Origin: Aurantimonas endophytica | GTDB taxonomy: Bacteria > Pseudomonadota > Alphaproteobacteria > Rhizobiales > Rhizobiaceae | Length of the DNA stretch: 64,000 bases | Assembly (NCBI RefSeq): GCF_014196845.1 | Contig: NZ_JACIEM010000002.1 | Location: 124,001 to 188,000 of the forward strand | Reading direction: 5' to 3' | In this document: piece after piece, positions 42,736 through 51,875 of the stretch | Position numbering within the stretch: the first letter of the stretch is position 1 | Layout: the number at the start of each line of letters is the position of its first letter | Translations under genes and position numbers: made by a program | Notes under the pieces: model-generated | Told to the model about the DNA's origin: nothing | Database searches by the model: none | What the model saw: only the letters and a program-made list of their open reading frames with translations

Positions 42736-43407
42736 ATGTACATTCTCGACATGTTTTCCAAGAAGATGAAGCTGCCCACCGGCGCCGAGGCGCTGCCGGG
42801 GCGAGCCGAGGCGATCCCGACGGCGGAGCGCCATTTCGTCAACGGCAAGCCGCTGAAGGGCCCGTTTCCCGAGGGACTGGAGACGGCGGTGTTCGGCATG
42901 GGCTGCTTCTGGGGCGTGGAGCGCAAGTTCTGGCAATTGCCGGGCGTCTACGTCACCGCGGCGGGCTATGCCGGCGGCACGACGACCAATCCGACCTATC
43001 AGGAGGTCTGCACCGGCCAGACCGGGCAGAACGAGGTCGTGCTCGTCGTCTACGATCCCGACGTGATCACCTATGACGAATTGCTGAAGACCTTCTGGGA
43101 AGGCCACGACCCGACGCAGGGCATGCGCCAGGGCAACGACATGGGCACCCAGTACCGCTCGGGCATCTATACGTTCGGCGATGCCCAGCGCGAGGCGGCC
43201 GAGGCATCGAGGGCGCGCTACCAGGCGGCGCTGACGGCAGCCGGGCACAAGGGCACGATCACCACCGAGATCGAGCCGGCGGGACCGTTCTATTATGCCG
43301 AGGAGTACCACCAGCAATATCTGGCGCGGAACCCGAACGGCTATTGCGGCGTCGGCGGGACCGGCGTCGCGTGCCCGATCGGGGTAGGGGTCGCGGCCGC
43401 CTACTGA
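42736..43407 (+). CDS. msrA: Peptide-methionine (S)-S-oxide reductase MsrA
   Basis: Repairs oxidised methionine in proteins using thioredoxin. 223 residues. The catalytic cysteine is Cys57 in [13 protein letters not shown]; the substrate-binding GYAGG follows, and resolving cysteines lie near the C-terminus ([14 protein letters not shown]). [19 protein letters not shown] is the conserved middle. The ATG at 42736 gives the extended N-terminus usual in rhizobial MsrA; earlier in-frame starts run into the upstream gene. Confidence 0.96.
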   Translation: MYILDMFSKKMKLPTGAEALPGRAEAIPTAERHFVNGKPLKGPFPEGLETAVFGMGCFWGVERKFWQLPGVYVTAAGYAGGTTTNPTYQEVCTGQTGQNEVVLVVYDPDVITYDELLKTFWEGHDPTQGMRQGNDMGTQYRSGIYTFGDAQREAAEASRARYQAALTAAGHKGTITTEIEPAGPFYYAEEYHQQYLARNPNGYCGVGGTGVACPIGVGVAAAY

Positions 43408-43555
43408 CGGTCGCGCGCAGGGCGGGGCGACGTGCCCGCCCTGCGGATTTCGGGTGATTCTTCTTCTTCGCCATGCCAGTCTCGGGAAAGTCGTGGCGCC
43501 TCTTCGGCTGTCGCGCGGCTGCTCCCGTCACCCCGCAAGAGGGATCGCGTCACCC

Positions 43556-44551
43556 ATGAAACAGTTCCTGGCCGGACTCCTGGCTGCCACCATCCTGTCG
43601 GCTTCGGCGGCGTCCGCCGCCGATTTCGCGCCCGCCGTCCTCTACGACATGGGCGGCAAGTTCGACAAATCCTTCAACGAGGCCGCCTATAACGGCGCCG
43701 AGAAGTTCACGGCCGACAGCGGCACCGAATATCGCGAATTCGAGATCACCACCGAAGCCCAGCGCGAGCAGGCACTGCGCCGCTTCGCCCGGGACGGCGC
43801 CAGCCCGATCATCTCGGTCGGCTTCGCTCAGGCCGCCGCACTGGAAACCGTCGCAGCCGAATATCCCGACACCCAGTTTGCCATCATCGACGCCGTCGTC
43901 GACGCGCCGAACGTGCGCTCGATCCTGTTCAAGGAAGAGGAGGGCTCGTATCTCGTCGGCATCCTTGCGGCGATGAAGTCGGAGACCGGCAAGGTCGGCT
44001 TCGTCGGCGGCATGGACATCCCGCTGATCTCGAAATTCGCCTGCGGCTACAAGGGCGGATTCAAGTCGGTCGCAGCCGACGGCGAGGTGCTCGAGAACAT
44101 GACTGGCACGACCGGCGCGGCCTGGAACGACCCGGTCCGCGGCGGCGAACTTGCCCGCTCGCAGATGAACCAGGGCGCCGACGTGATCTTCCATGCCGCC
44201 GGCGGCACCGGCATCGGCGTGCTGCAGGCGGCGGCCGACGAGGGCAAGTTCGGCATCGGCGTCGATTCCAACCAGAACATGCTGTTTCCGGGCCACGTGC
44301 TGACTTCGATGGTCAAGCGCGTCGACAACGCCGTCTACGCCACGTTCGACGATGCGGCAAAGGGCAACTGGACCGCGGGCACGGTCATTCTCGGCCTCGA
44401 GCAGGACGGTGTCGGCTATGCCATGGACGAGCACAATGCCGAACTCGTCACCGACGAGATGAAGTCTGCCGCCGACAAGGCCCGGCAGGAGATCATCGAC
44501 GGCACGATCACGGTGCACGACTACACCACCGATTCGAGCTGCCCATACTGA
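43556..44551 (+). CDS. BMP family nucleoside ABC transporter substrate-binding protein
   Basis: Periplasmic receptor, 331 residues, signal peptide MKQFLAGLLAATILSASAASA. The mature protein starts FAPAVLYDMGGKFDKSFNEAA, the BmpA/PnrA signature, and has VGFVGGMDIPLISKF and VDSNQNMLFPGHVLTSM in the ligand-binding domain. These proteins bind purine or pyrimidine nucleosides. Genes for the matching ATPase and permeases lie 2-6 kb downstream. A hairpin terminator at 44576 ends its message, allowing higher expression than the rest. Confidence 0.93.
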   Translation: MKQFLAGLLAATILSASAASAADFAPAVLYDMGGKFDKSFNEAAYNGAEKFTADSGTEYREFEITTEAQREQALRRFARDGASPIISVGFAQAAALETVAAEYPDTQFAIIDAVVDAPNVRSILFKEEEGSYLVGILAAMKSETGKVGFVGGMDIPLISKFACGYKGGFKSVAADGEVLENMTGTTGAAWNDPVRGGELARSQMNQGADVIFHAAGGTGIGVLQAAADEGKFGIGVDSNQNMLFPGHVLTSMVKRVDNAVYATFDDAAKGNWTAGTVILGLEQDGVGYAMDEHNAELVTDEMKSAADKARQEIIDGTITVHDYTTDSSCPY

Positions 44552-44575
44552 GCCCAACCAAAGGCTCGACCCCTG

Positions 44576-44607
44576 AAGGGCGTCCCGGCAGCGGGGCGCC
44601 CTTTGCC
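44576..44607 (+). terminator. Probable terminator after the binding protein gene
   Basis: AAGGGCG (44576-44582) pairs with CGCCCTT (44597-44603), with inner CCC/GGG pairs. The T-run is short (CTTTGCCTT), so termination may be partial. Confidence 0.55.
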
Positions 44608-44706
44608 TTGCGCGCGGCAAGGTTTCTGCGACTTCGCAGCGCCGCATCCAGATGCTAAGGCCGCATCGACCCGGCGAAAAGCCGGCCATCGGAGGGACAG
44701 ACGCGC

Positions 44707-45648
44707 ATGAGCGAGAAGGTGATCTTCGACACCGATCCGGGACAGGACGACGCGGTGGCGCTGCTGGCGGCGCTCGCCTCGCCGGAGGCGATCGAGGTCC
44801 TCGGCATCGTCACCGTCGCCGGCAACATTCCGCTGTCGCACACGACCCGCAACGCACTCAGCCTCGTCGAACTCGCCGGCCGCACCGACGTGCCGGTGTT
44901 CGCCGGCTGCGAGCGGCCGATGCTGCGCGAACTGGTCACCGCCGAGCACGTCCACGGCCCGACCGGTCTCGACGGGCCGGACCTGCCGCCGCCGGTCGTC
45001 AGGCCCCAGGCCCAGCACGGCGTCGACTTCCTGATCGAGACGATCCGCGCCCACCCGCCGCAATCGATCCGGCTGCTGGCGCTGGGGCCGCTGACCAATA
45101 TCGGTGTCGCCTTCGCCAAGGCGCCGGACATCGCCACGCGGTTGAAGGACATCGTGCTGATGGGCGGCGGCTATTTCGAAGTGGGCAACATCACGCCTGC
45201 GGCCGAGTTCAACATCTATGTCGACCCGGAGGCGGCTTCGATCGTCTTTGCCAGCGGTGCGGCGATCACCGTCCTCTCCCTCGACGTCACCCACCAGATG
45301 CGGTCGACACGGGCGCGGATCGCCGCCTTCCGCGGCCTCGGCAACCGGTCGGGCGTGGCCGTCGCGGCGATGCTCGACTTCTCCGAAGGCTTCGACGTCG
45401 AGAAATATCAATGGGAGGGTGCGCCGCTGCACGATCCCTGTGTCACAGCCTTCGTGCTGGCGCCGGAGATCTTCACCGGCCGACCCGTGAACGTCGAGAT
45501 CGAGACCGGCAGCGACCTGACGCGCGGCATGTCTGTCGTGGATTACTGGGGCGTCACCGGCCGGCGGAAGAACGCCTTCTGGGTCCGCTCGGGTGACCCG
45601 GACGCCTATTTCACGTTATTGAGCGAGCGGGTCGGCCGGTTGCCCTGA
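44707..45648 (+). CDS. Nucleoside hydrolase
   Basis: Cleaves nucleosides into base and ribose. 313 residues of the inosine-uridine hydrolase family: calcium-binding FDTDPGQDDAVALL at the N-terminus, MGGGYFEVGNITPAAEFNIYVDPEAA in the middle (Asn and Glu that contact ribose), and LHDPCVTAF with the last metal-binding Asp near residue 240. The start ATG follows GGAGGGACAGACGC. Its place beside nucleoside uptake genes fits salvage. Confidence 0.94.
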   Translation: MSEKVIFDTDPGQDDAVALLAALASPEAIEVLGIVTVAGNIPLSHTTRNALSLVELAGRTDVPVFAGCERPMLRELVTAEHVHGPTGLDGPDLPPPVVRPQAQHGVDFLIETIRAHPPQSIRLLALGPLTNIGVAFAKAPDIATRLKDIVLMGGGYFEVGNITPAAEFNIYVDPEAASIVFASGAAITVLSLDVTHQMRSTRARIAAFRGLGNRSGVAVAAMLDFSEGFDVEKYQWEGAPLHDPCVTAFVLAPEIFTGRPVNVEIETGSDLTRGMSVVDYWGVTGRRKNAFWVRSGDPDAYFTLLSERVGRLP

Positions 45649-45676
45649 GGACTCGGCGAGCGTCTCGCGGCGCCCT

Positions 45677-45898
45677 TCAGTAGTGCGGCGGCTTGGTGGC
45701 CTCGGCTTTCGGCGTCGCCACCGCCTCCAGCGCCTCGAAGCGCTCGCCGAGCCCCTTCAGCGAGCGCTGCATCCGCTCGATCGCCTCGAAGGCGCGGCGC
45801 AGTTCCTCCGACAATTCCTCGATCGTCTGCGCCTGGTGCGCCACCATGATCTCGAGATCCTCGATCCGCTGGGTGGCAGGCTCGTCGGTGTTGCTCAT
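45677..45898 (-). CDS. slyX: SlyX family protein
   Basis: 73 residues, mostly one coiled coil (RIEDLEIMVAHQAQTIEELS) with the C-terminal PPHY that characterises SlyX. The function is not known in detail. Start ATG 45898 overlaps the thioesterase stop as ATGA, so it is the second gene of a two-gene unit converging on the nucleoside hydrolase gene. Confidence 0.88.
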   Translation of the reverse strand: MSNTDEPATQRIEDLEIMVAHQAQTIEELSEELRRAFEAIERMQRSLKGLGERFEALEAVATPKAEATKPPHY

Positions 45899-46353
45899 CG
45901 GGCAATCTCCGAAAGTTTTGCCCGCATCGTCGCGGGCAGGCTCGCCGGGCGGCTGGTCGCCCGGTCGACATAGACATGGACGAAGAACCCCTCGGCGGCT
46001 GCCGTGTCCGCGTCGCCGCGGAACAGGCCGACCTCGTAGCGCACCGACGAGTTGCCGATCCGCGCCGCGCGGATGCCGGCGGTGACCGGATCGGGGAAGG
46101 CGAGCTCGGCGAAATAGCGGCAGCCGGTCTCGACGACGAGGCCGATCGTGTCGCCGGCCTGGATGTCGAGCAGGGCGTTTTCGATCAGCCAGCCGTTCAC
46201 CGCGCTGTCGATCAGCGCGTAGTGGACGACATTGTTCATGTGGCCATAGATGTCGTTGTCCGACCAGCGCGTCGGCAGCGTCACGAAGGCGGCGTAGGCG
46301 CTCCGCAGGCCGGGCGTCGCCCGCCCGTCCGTGCGATCCTGTGCGGCTGGCAT
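45895..46353 (-). CDS. Acyl-CoA thioesterase, 4HBT hotdog family
   Basis: 152 residues of the YbgC/FadM-like hotdog family, which hydrolyses acyl-CoA esters. The active-site pattern is TRWSDNDIYGHMNNVVHYALIDSA near residue 30 (Asp and the following HMNN). Start ATG 46353 behind CGGGAGCGACG; upstream extension is not supported. Divergent from the ABC ATPase gene, with about 150 bp for both promoters. Substrate chain length is unknown. Confidence 0.9.
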   Translation of the reverse strand: MPAAQDRTDGRATPGLRSAYAAFVTLPTRWSDNDIYGHMNNVVHYALIDSAVNGWLIENALLDIQAGDTIGLVVETGCRYFAELAFPDPVTAGIRAARIGNSSVRYEVGLFRGDADTAAAEGFFVHVYVDRATSRPASLPATMRAKLSEIAR

Positions 46354-46510
46354 CGTCGCTCCCGGGTCCCGTGCCGTCGTCCCGTCCCGAGGACGGCTGG
46401 TGCCGTCGGCTATCGCACAAAACCTCGCCTCTGCCGAGGCGCTTTCCGCTTTCCATCGCCGGTTGCGCTGACTACTGTCCTGCCACGAGGGACGAGTACA
46501 GAGTGTGCCC

Positions 46511-48043
46511 ATGGCCGAGCCGGCGATCGAGCTGATCGACATCGACAAGCGGTTCGGTGTGGTCCGGGCCAACTGGCGGGTCAACCTCACCGTCGAGCGC
46601 GGCACGATCCACGGCATCGTCGGCGAGAACGGCGCCGGCAAGTCGACCCTGATGTCGATCATCTACGGCTTCTACCAGGCCGATTCCGGCGAGATCAAAG
46701 TCGGCGGCCGCAAGGTCGACATCACCGATCCCAATGCCGCCATCGCTGCCGGGATCGGCATGGTCCACCAGCATTTCATGCTGGTCGAGAACTTCACCGT
46801 GGTCGAGAACGTCATGCTGGGGGCCGAGCAGTCGCCGCTGCTCCGATCCGGCATCGCGAAGGTGCGGGCCGAGCTGAAGCGGCTGGAAGCCGACCATTCG
46901 CTCGACGTCGATCCCGACGCGATTGTCGAGGAACTCCCCGTCGGGCGCCAGCAGCGGGTGGAGATCCTCAAGGCGCTCTATCGCGGCGCCGAGATCCTGA
47001 TCCTCGACGAGCCCACCGGCGTGCTGACGCCTGCGGAGGCGAACCATCTCTTCGCCGTGCTCCGGCAGCTGCGGGACGAGGGCAAGACGATCATCCTGAT
47101 CACCCACAAGCTGCGCGAGATCATGGCGATCACCGATCGTGTCTCGGTGATGCGGCAGGGCGAGATGGTCGCGACGCGCGAGACTGCCGCCACCTCCGTC
47201 GGCGAGCTCGCCGAGCTGATGGTCGGCCGGCGCGTGCTCCTGACCGTGGACAAACAGCCGGCGGCGCCGGGCGCGGTGCGGCTCGATGTCCGCGGCCTGA
47301 CCGTGCGCGACGGCCGCGGCGTCACCATGGTCGACGACGTCTCGCTGACGGTGCGGGCCGGGGAGATCGTCGGCATTGCCGGGGTCGCCGGCAACGGCCA
47401 GTCGGAGCTGCTCGAGGCGCTGTCGGGCATCCGGCGCGCCGAGGCCGGGCGGATCAGCATGGCTGGCCACGAGATCGATCCCTGCGTCGAGGCCGACCCG
47501 GCGATGCTGCGGCGGATCGGCTGCGCCCACGTGCCGGAGGACCGGCACAATATGGGCCTGGTCCTCGCCTTCGAGGAAAACGAGAACGCCATGCTCGGCT
47601 ATCAGCGCGACAAGCGCTTTTCCCGCGGCCTCCTGCTCGATCGCGATGCCATGCGAAGAGATGCGCGCGAGAAGATCGAGGCCTACGACATCCGCCCGCC
47701 AGACTGTCGGCTGAAGACCGCGAATTTTTCCGGCGGCAACCAGCAGAAGATCGTGCTGGCCAGGGAGATGGAGCGCGACCCGGAGGTGCTGCTGATCGGC
47801 CAGCCGACCCGCGGCGTCGATGTCGGCGCCATCGAGTTCATTCACAAGCGCATCATCGCCATGCGCGATGCTGGCAAGGCGATCTTGCTGGTGTCGGTCG
47901 AGCTCGACGAAATCCGCGCTCTGTCGGACCGGATCCTGGTGATGTTTTCCGGGCGCATCGTCGGCGAGCGCGCTCCGGACGCCAGCGAAGGCGAGATCGG
48001 CCTCCTGATGGCCGGGGTGGACGAAAGGGAGGCGGCGGCATGA
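46511..48043 (+). CDS. Nucleoside ABC transporter, two-domain ATP-binding protein
   Basis: 510 residues with two ATPase domains in tandem, as in sugar and BMP-type nucleoside importers. Domain 1 has Walker A GENGAGKST, Q-loop HQHFMLVENFTV and LPVGRQQRVEILKAL with LILDEPTG. Domain 2 (from residue 250) has a degenerate Walker A (AGVAGNGQSELLE) and the signature FSGGNQQKIVLAREME with LLIGQPTRGVD, where the usual catalytic Glu region differs. ATG 46511 is chosen; GTG 46505 is possible. Its end overlaps the VOC gene. Confidence 0.94.
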   Translation: MAEPAIELIDIDKRFGVVRANWRVNLTVERGTIHGIVGENGAGKSTLMSIIYGFYQADSGEIKVGGRKVDITDPNAAIAAGIGMVHQHFMLVENFTVVENVMLGAEQSPLLRSGIAKVRAELKRLEADHSLDVDPDAIVEELPVGRQQRVEILKALYRGAEILILDEPTGVLTPAEANHLFAVLRQLRDEGKTIILITHKLREIMAITDRVSVMRQGEMVATRETAATSVGELAELMVGRRVLLTVDKQPAAPGAVRLDVRGLTVRDGRGVTMVDDVSLTVRAGEIVGIAGVAGNGQSELLEALSGIRRAEAGRISMAGHEIDPCVEADPAMLRRIGCAHVPEDRHNMGLVLAFEENENAMLGYQRDKRFSRGLLLDRDAMRRDAREKIEAYDIRPPDCRLKTANFSGGNQQKIVLAREMERDPEVLLIGQPTRGVDVGAIEFIHKRIIAMRDAGKAILLVSVELDEIRALSDRILVMFSGRIVGERAPDASEGEIGLLMAGVDEREAAA

Positions 48044-48483
48044 AGGACGCGCGGATCTGTCTCGTGACGCTGGCGGTCGACGACCTCGAGCGCGCAGCGG
48101 CATTCTACGAGGCGCTCGGCTGGACGCGGACCACGGCCGGCAACGAGACGGTGGTCTTCATGCAGGGCGAGCGCATGGTCCTGTCACTGTTCGGCCGCAA
48201 GGATCTCGCCGCCGACGTCGGGACCTCGGTGAAGGGTAGTGCCGCGCCCTATCCCAATGTCGCGCTGGCGATCAACATGGCCAGCGAGAAGGAAGTCGAC
48301 CGGCTGTTCGACAAGGCGGTGGCGGCGGGGGCTTCGGCGGTGAAGTCGCCGGAGCCGACCTTCTGGGGCGGCTATTCGGGCTATTTCTCCGATCCCGACG
48401 GCCATCTCTGGGAACTCGCGCACAACCCGTTCTTCCGGCTGACCAGGCGCGGCCATGTCGACCTCCTGAAGACGCCCGAATAG
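48040..48483 (+). CDS. VOC family protein (glyoxalase/dioxygenase fold)
   Basis: 147 residues: LVTLAVDDLERAAAFYEALGW at the start and GYFSDPDGHLWELAHNP near the end are the standard VOC landmarks, with the Glu of LWELA as a metal ligand candidate. The start overlaps the ATPase stop (ATGA) and the end is 8 bp from the permease, so it is embedded in the transporter operon. Its reaction is unknown; it may act on a reactive by-product. Confidence 0.88.
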   Translation: MKDARICLVTLAVDDLERAAAFYEALGWTRTTAGNETVVFMQGERMVLSLFGRKDLAADVGTSVKGSAAPYPNVALAINMASEKEVDRLFDKAVAAGASAVKSPEPTFWGGYSGYFSDPDGHLWELAHNPFFRLTRRGHVDLLKTPE

Positions 48484-48491
48484 CCCGCCCA

Positions 48492-49628
48492 ATGAGCCGC
48501 CCCTTCGCCAAGCTGCCGGCCTGGATCGACTATGGCCTCATCCCGCTGGTCAATCTCGTCGTTGCCTTCGCGGTCGCCGGGCTCGTCGTGCTGCTGGTCG
48601 GCGAAAGCCCGGTGGAAGCCGCGCGGTTGATGATCCGGGGCGCGTTCGGCTACGGCGAGGGGATCGGCTTCACCCTCTATTACGCCACCAGCTTCATCTT
48701 CACCGGGCTTGCCGTCGCGGTCGCCTTTCATGGTGGGCTGTTCAATATCGGCGGCGAGGGCCAGGCCTATCTCGGCGGTCTCGGCGTGGCCACCGTGGCG
48801 CTCGGCCTCGGCGGCATCCTGCCGTGGTGGCTGAACCTGCCGCTCGCCGTCGCGGCGTCCTGCGCCTTCGGGGCGCTCTGGGCGCTGATCCCGGCCTGGC
48901 TGCAGGCGCGGCGCGGCAGCCACATCGTCATCACCACGATCATGTTCAACTTCATCGCCGCGGCGCTGATGGTCTATCTGCTCGTCAACGTGCTGAAGCC
49001 CGCCGGCACGATGGCGCCGGAGACCCGCACCTTCGAGGCCGGCGGCCAGCTGCCGAAGCTGGATGGCCTGTTCGAGCTGTTCGGCGCAAGCCTCGGCGGC
49101 GCGCCGCTCAACGTCTCGCTGTTCGTGGCGCTCGCCGCCGCGCTCTTCGTCTGGGTGCTGATCTGGCGCACCCGCCTTGGTTACGAGATCCGCACGCTCG
49201 GCTTCTCGCCGCGCGCCGCGCGCTATGCGGGCATGTCCGGCACGCGGCTCGTCGTCGTCACCATGCTGATCTCCGGCGGCCTCGCCGGGATGATGGCGCT
49301 GAACCCGGTGATGGGCGACCAGTACCGGCTGTTGATCGACTTTCCGGGCGGCGCCGGCTTCGTCGGCATCGCCGTCGCGCTGATGGGCCGCGGCCACCCC
49401 GCCGGCATCATCCCCGCGGCCCTGCTCTTCGGCGTGCTCTACCAGGGCGGGGCGGAACTCGCCTTCGACATGCCGGCGATCTCCCGCGACATGATCGTCA
49501 TCATCCAGGGCCTCGTCATCCTCTTCGCCGGGGCGCTGGAGAACATGTTCCGGCCGGGCGTCGGGGCCGCCTATCGGTGGGCGCTTCTGCGCCGGGCGCC
49601 GGCGATCGGCGCGGAGGAGGCGCGATGA
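48492..49628 (+). CDS. Nucleoside ABC transporter permease 1
   Basis: 378-residue inner-membrane subunit of the BPD_transp_2 family with about nine hydrophobic segments. Landmarks are FHGGLFNIGGEGQAYLGGL near residue 80 and GYEIRTLGFSPRAARYAGM near 228. Forms the channel with the next gene product, whose start it overlaps (ATGATG). Slightly longer than permease 2 because of an added N-terminal helix and a periplasmic loop around 170-195. Confidence 0.94.
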   Translation: MSRPFAKLPAWIDYGLIPLVNLVVAFAVAGLVVLLVGESPVEAARLMIRGAFGYGEGIGFTLYYATSFIFTGLAVAVAFHGGLFNIGGEGQAYLGGLGVATVALGLGGILPWWLNLPLAVAASCAFGALWALIPAWLQARRGSHIVITTIMFNFIAAALMVYLLVNVLKPAGTMAPETRTFEAGGQLPKLDGLFELFGASLGGAPLNVSLFVALAAALFVWVLIWRTRLGYEIRTLGFSPRAARYAGMSGTRLVVVTMLISGGLAGMMALNPVMGDQYRLLIDFPGGAGFVGIAVALMGRGHPAGIIPAALLFGVLYQGGAELAFDMPAISRDMIVIIQGLVILFAGALENMFRPGVGAAYRWALLRRAPAIGAEEAR

Positions 49629-50596
49629 TGGATTTCGGCGCCTGGATCAACGTGCTCGATTCAACCATCCGGCTGTCGACTCCGCTGCTCTTCGCGGCGC
49701 TTGCCGGGCTTTATTCCGAGCGGGCGGGCATCTTCGACATCTCGCTCGAGGGCAAGATGCTGATCGCCGCCTTCGCCTCCGCCTCGGCGGCGGCGGTGTG
49801 GGGCTCGGCCGTGCTCGGCCTGCTGGTCGGGGTTCTTGCCGCCACCGCCTTCTCGCTGGTGCACGGCCTTGCCTCGATCACATATCGCGGCAACCAGATC
49901 GTCTCGGGGGTCGCGCTCAACTTCATCGCGGCGGGCCTGACCATGATTCTCGGCCAGGCCTGGTTCGCCCAGGGCGGCCGCACGCCGAGCCTCACCGGCG
50001 ACGGCCGCTTCGCGTCCATCACCTTGCCGGGTGCCGAGGCGATCGCGGACGTGCCGGTGATCGGGCCGATCTACGCGGTGATCGTCTCCGGCCAGACGCT
50101 GCTCGTCTACGTCGCCTTCCTCATGGTGCCGGTGACCTGGTGGGTATTGTTCCGCACGCGTTTCGGCCTGCGACTGCGCGCGGTCGGCGAAAATCCCGCC
50201 GCCGTCGACACGGCCGGCATCTCCGTCACCTGGCTGCGCTACCGGGCGGTGATCATCTGCGGCATCCTCACCGGCTTTGCCGGCACCTATCTGTCCGTGG
50301 CGCAGGCCGCCGGCTTCACTCGCGACATGACCGCCGGCAAGGGCTACATCGCGCTGGCCGCGCTGATCTTCGCCAACTGGAAGCCGATGCCGGTGATGTT
50401 CGCCTGCCTCTTGTTCGGCTTCCTCGACGCCTCCTCGATCCGTATCCAGGGCCTGTCCCTCCCGCTGATCGGCGAGATCCCGGCGCAGTTCGTCCAGGCG
50501 CTGCCCTACATCCTGACGGTCGTGCTGCTCGCCGGCTTCGTCGGCAAGGCGACGCCGCCCAAGGCCGGCGGCATTCCCTACGTGAAAGAGCGATGA
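49625..50596 (+). CDS. Nucleoside ABC transporter permease 2
   Basis: 323 residues, BPD_transp_2 family. LYSERAGIFDISLEGKMLI near residue 30 is the equivalent of the motif in permease 1, and RFGLRLRAVGENPAAVDTAGI lies near residue 180. Starts within the stop of permease 1, so the two subunits are translated together at equal amounts. Followed after 42 bp by cytidine deaminase. Confidence 0.94.
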   Translation: MMDFGAWINVLDSTIRLSTPLLFAALAGLYSERAGIFDISLEGKMLIAAFASASAAAVWGSAVLGLLVGVLAATAFSLVHGLASITYRGNQIVSGVALNFIAAGLTMILGQAWFAQGGRTPSLTGDGRFASITLPGAEAIADVPVIGPIYAVIVSGQTLLVYVAFLMVPVTWWVLFRTRFGLRLRAVGENPAAVDTAGISVTWLRYRAVIICGILTGFAGTYLSVAQAAGFTRDMTAGKGYIALAALIFANWKPMPVMFACLLFGFLDASSIRIQGLSLPLIGEIPAQFVQALPYILTVVLLAGFVGKATPPKAGGIPYVKER

Positions 50597-50638
50597 GGTC
50601 GCCGCGCGATGCGAGGGGCCCGATGAGGAGCCGTGTCC

Positions 50639-51031
50639 ATGGCTGAGGATCTGTTCGCGCTGGCGCGCTCGGCGATGCGCAAGGCGCACGCGCCCTATTC
50701 GAAATTCCCGGTCGGGGCGGCGATCCGCACCAGCGACGGCCGCATCTATGCCGGCTGCAACATCGAGGTGGTGAGCTTTCCCGAGGGCTGGTGCGCAGAG
50801 ACGACGGCGATCGCCCACATGGTGATGGACGGCGGCGGGCGCATCGCCGAGATCGCCGTGCTCGCCGAGAAGCTGGCGCTGTGCACGCCCTGCGGCGGCT
50901 GCCGCCAGCGCATCGCCGAGTTCGCCGATCCGCGCACCAAGGTGCATCTCTGCGACGCGACCGGGGTCAGGGAGACGCTGCTGCTCGGCGATCTTTTCCC
51001 CCGGGGCTTCGCTGCGGACGATCTCGGGTGA
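50639..51031 (+). CDS. cdd: Cytidine deaminase
   Basis: Converts (deoxy)cytidine to (deoxy)uridine. 130 residues, the short tetrameric type. Zinc site: WCAETTAIAHMV (Cys and the proton-transfer Glu) and CTPCGGCRQRI. The N-terminus has HAPYSKFPVGAAI. Start ATG 50639 is preceded by GAGGAGCCGTGTCC; GTG 50633 is too close to that site. The stop overlaps the next gene's GTG start. Confidence 0.96.
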   Translation: MAEDLFALARSAMRKAHAPYSKFPVGAAIRTSDGRIYAGCNIEVVSFPEGWCAETTAIAHMVMDGGGRIAEIAVLAEKLALCTPCGGCRQRIAEFADPRTKVHLCDATGVRETLLLGDLFPRGFAADDLG

Positions 51032-51822
51032 ACGTCGATCCGGACCTGCTGAGGAGCCGGCTCGGCGACCGGCGCGCCCGCACCGCGATGGTCCTCGGCT
51101 CCGGCCTCGGCGGTCTCGTCGACGTGCTCGATGAGCCCGTGCGGATTGCCTATGGCGACCTGCCGGGCTTTCCGCAAAGCGGCGTCAGCGGCCATTCAGG
51201 CGAACTTGTCTGGGGCCTGTTGAACGGCGTGCCGGTGATCGTCCTGTCGGGCCGGATCCATTATTACGAGGCAGGCGACGCCGCGGCGATGCGGCCGGCG
51301 CTGGAGGCGCTGAAGGCGGTCGGCGTCGAGATCCTGGTGCTGACCAATGCCGCCGGCTCGCTGAAGCCGGAGCTTGCGCCCGGCTCGGTGATGCTGATCG
51401 ACGACCACATCAACTTCTCCGGCCGCAACCCGCTGATCGGCGAGCCGTCCGACGCACGCTTCACCGGCATGACCGAAGCCTATGATGCGGCCCTGCGCCG
51501 CCACATGCGGGAGGCAGCAGCGGCCGAAGGGCTGACGCTCTCCGGCGGCGTCTACATGTGGTTTTCCGGCCCCTCCTTCGAGACGCCGGCTGAGATCCGC
51601 ATGGCCCGCCTTCTCGGCGCCGATGCCGTCGGCATGTCGACCGTGCCGGAGACGATCCTTGCCCGGTTCCTCGGCCTCAGGGTGGTGGCGGCCTCGGTCC
51701 TGACCAATTACGGTGCGGGCATGACCGGCGCCGAGCTGTCACACCAGGAGACCAAGGACATGGCGCCGAAGGGCGGCGCGGTCCTGGCGCGCATTCTCGC
51801 GGCGGCCGTGCCGCGCTTTTGA
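51028..51822 (+). CDS. Purine nucleoside phosphorylase
   Basis: Splits purine nucleosides with phosphate into base and ribose-1-phosphate. 264 residues of the trimeric PNP family: MVLGSGLGGLVDVLD, VSGHSGELVWG, LSGRIHYYEAGD, TNAAGSL and MWFSGPSFETPAEIRMARLLGAD region near residue 185, then TNYGAGMTG. GTG start overlaps the cdd stop (GTGA). The Asn in TNYGAG suggests a preference for 6-oxopurines, though this is inference. Confidence 0.94.
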   Translation: MNVDPDLLRSRLGDRRARTAMVLGSGLGGLVDVLDEPVRIAYGDLPGFPQSGVSGHSGELVWGLLNGVPVIVLSGRIHYYEAGDAAAMRPALEALKAVGVEILVLTNAAGSLKPELAPGSVMLIDDHINFSGRNPLIGEPSDARFTGMTEAYDAALRRHMREAAAAEGLTLSGGVYMWFSGPSFETPAEIRMARLLGADAVGMSTVPETILARFLGLRVVAASVLTNYGAGMTGAELSHQETKDMAPKGGAVLARILAAAVPRF

Positions 51823-51875
51823 TGCCCGCCGTTGCGTTCGCTCGATAGTCCGCCGCAATTCTGAAAGAGCGTGAG

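Noticed and set aside
46472-48103. 543-codon frame on the minus strand opposite the ABC ATPase
   Set aside because: Antisense shadow; the plus strand encodes Walker and signature motifs in order.
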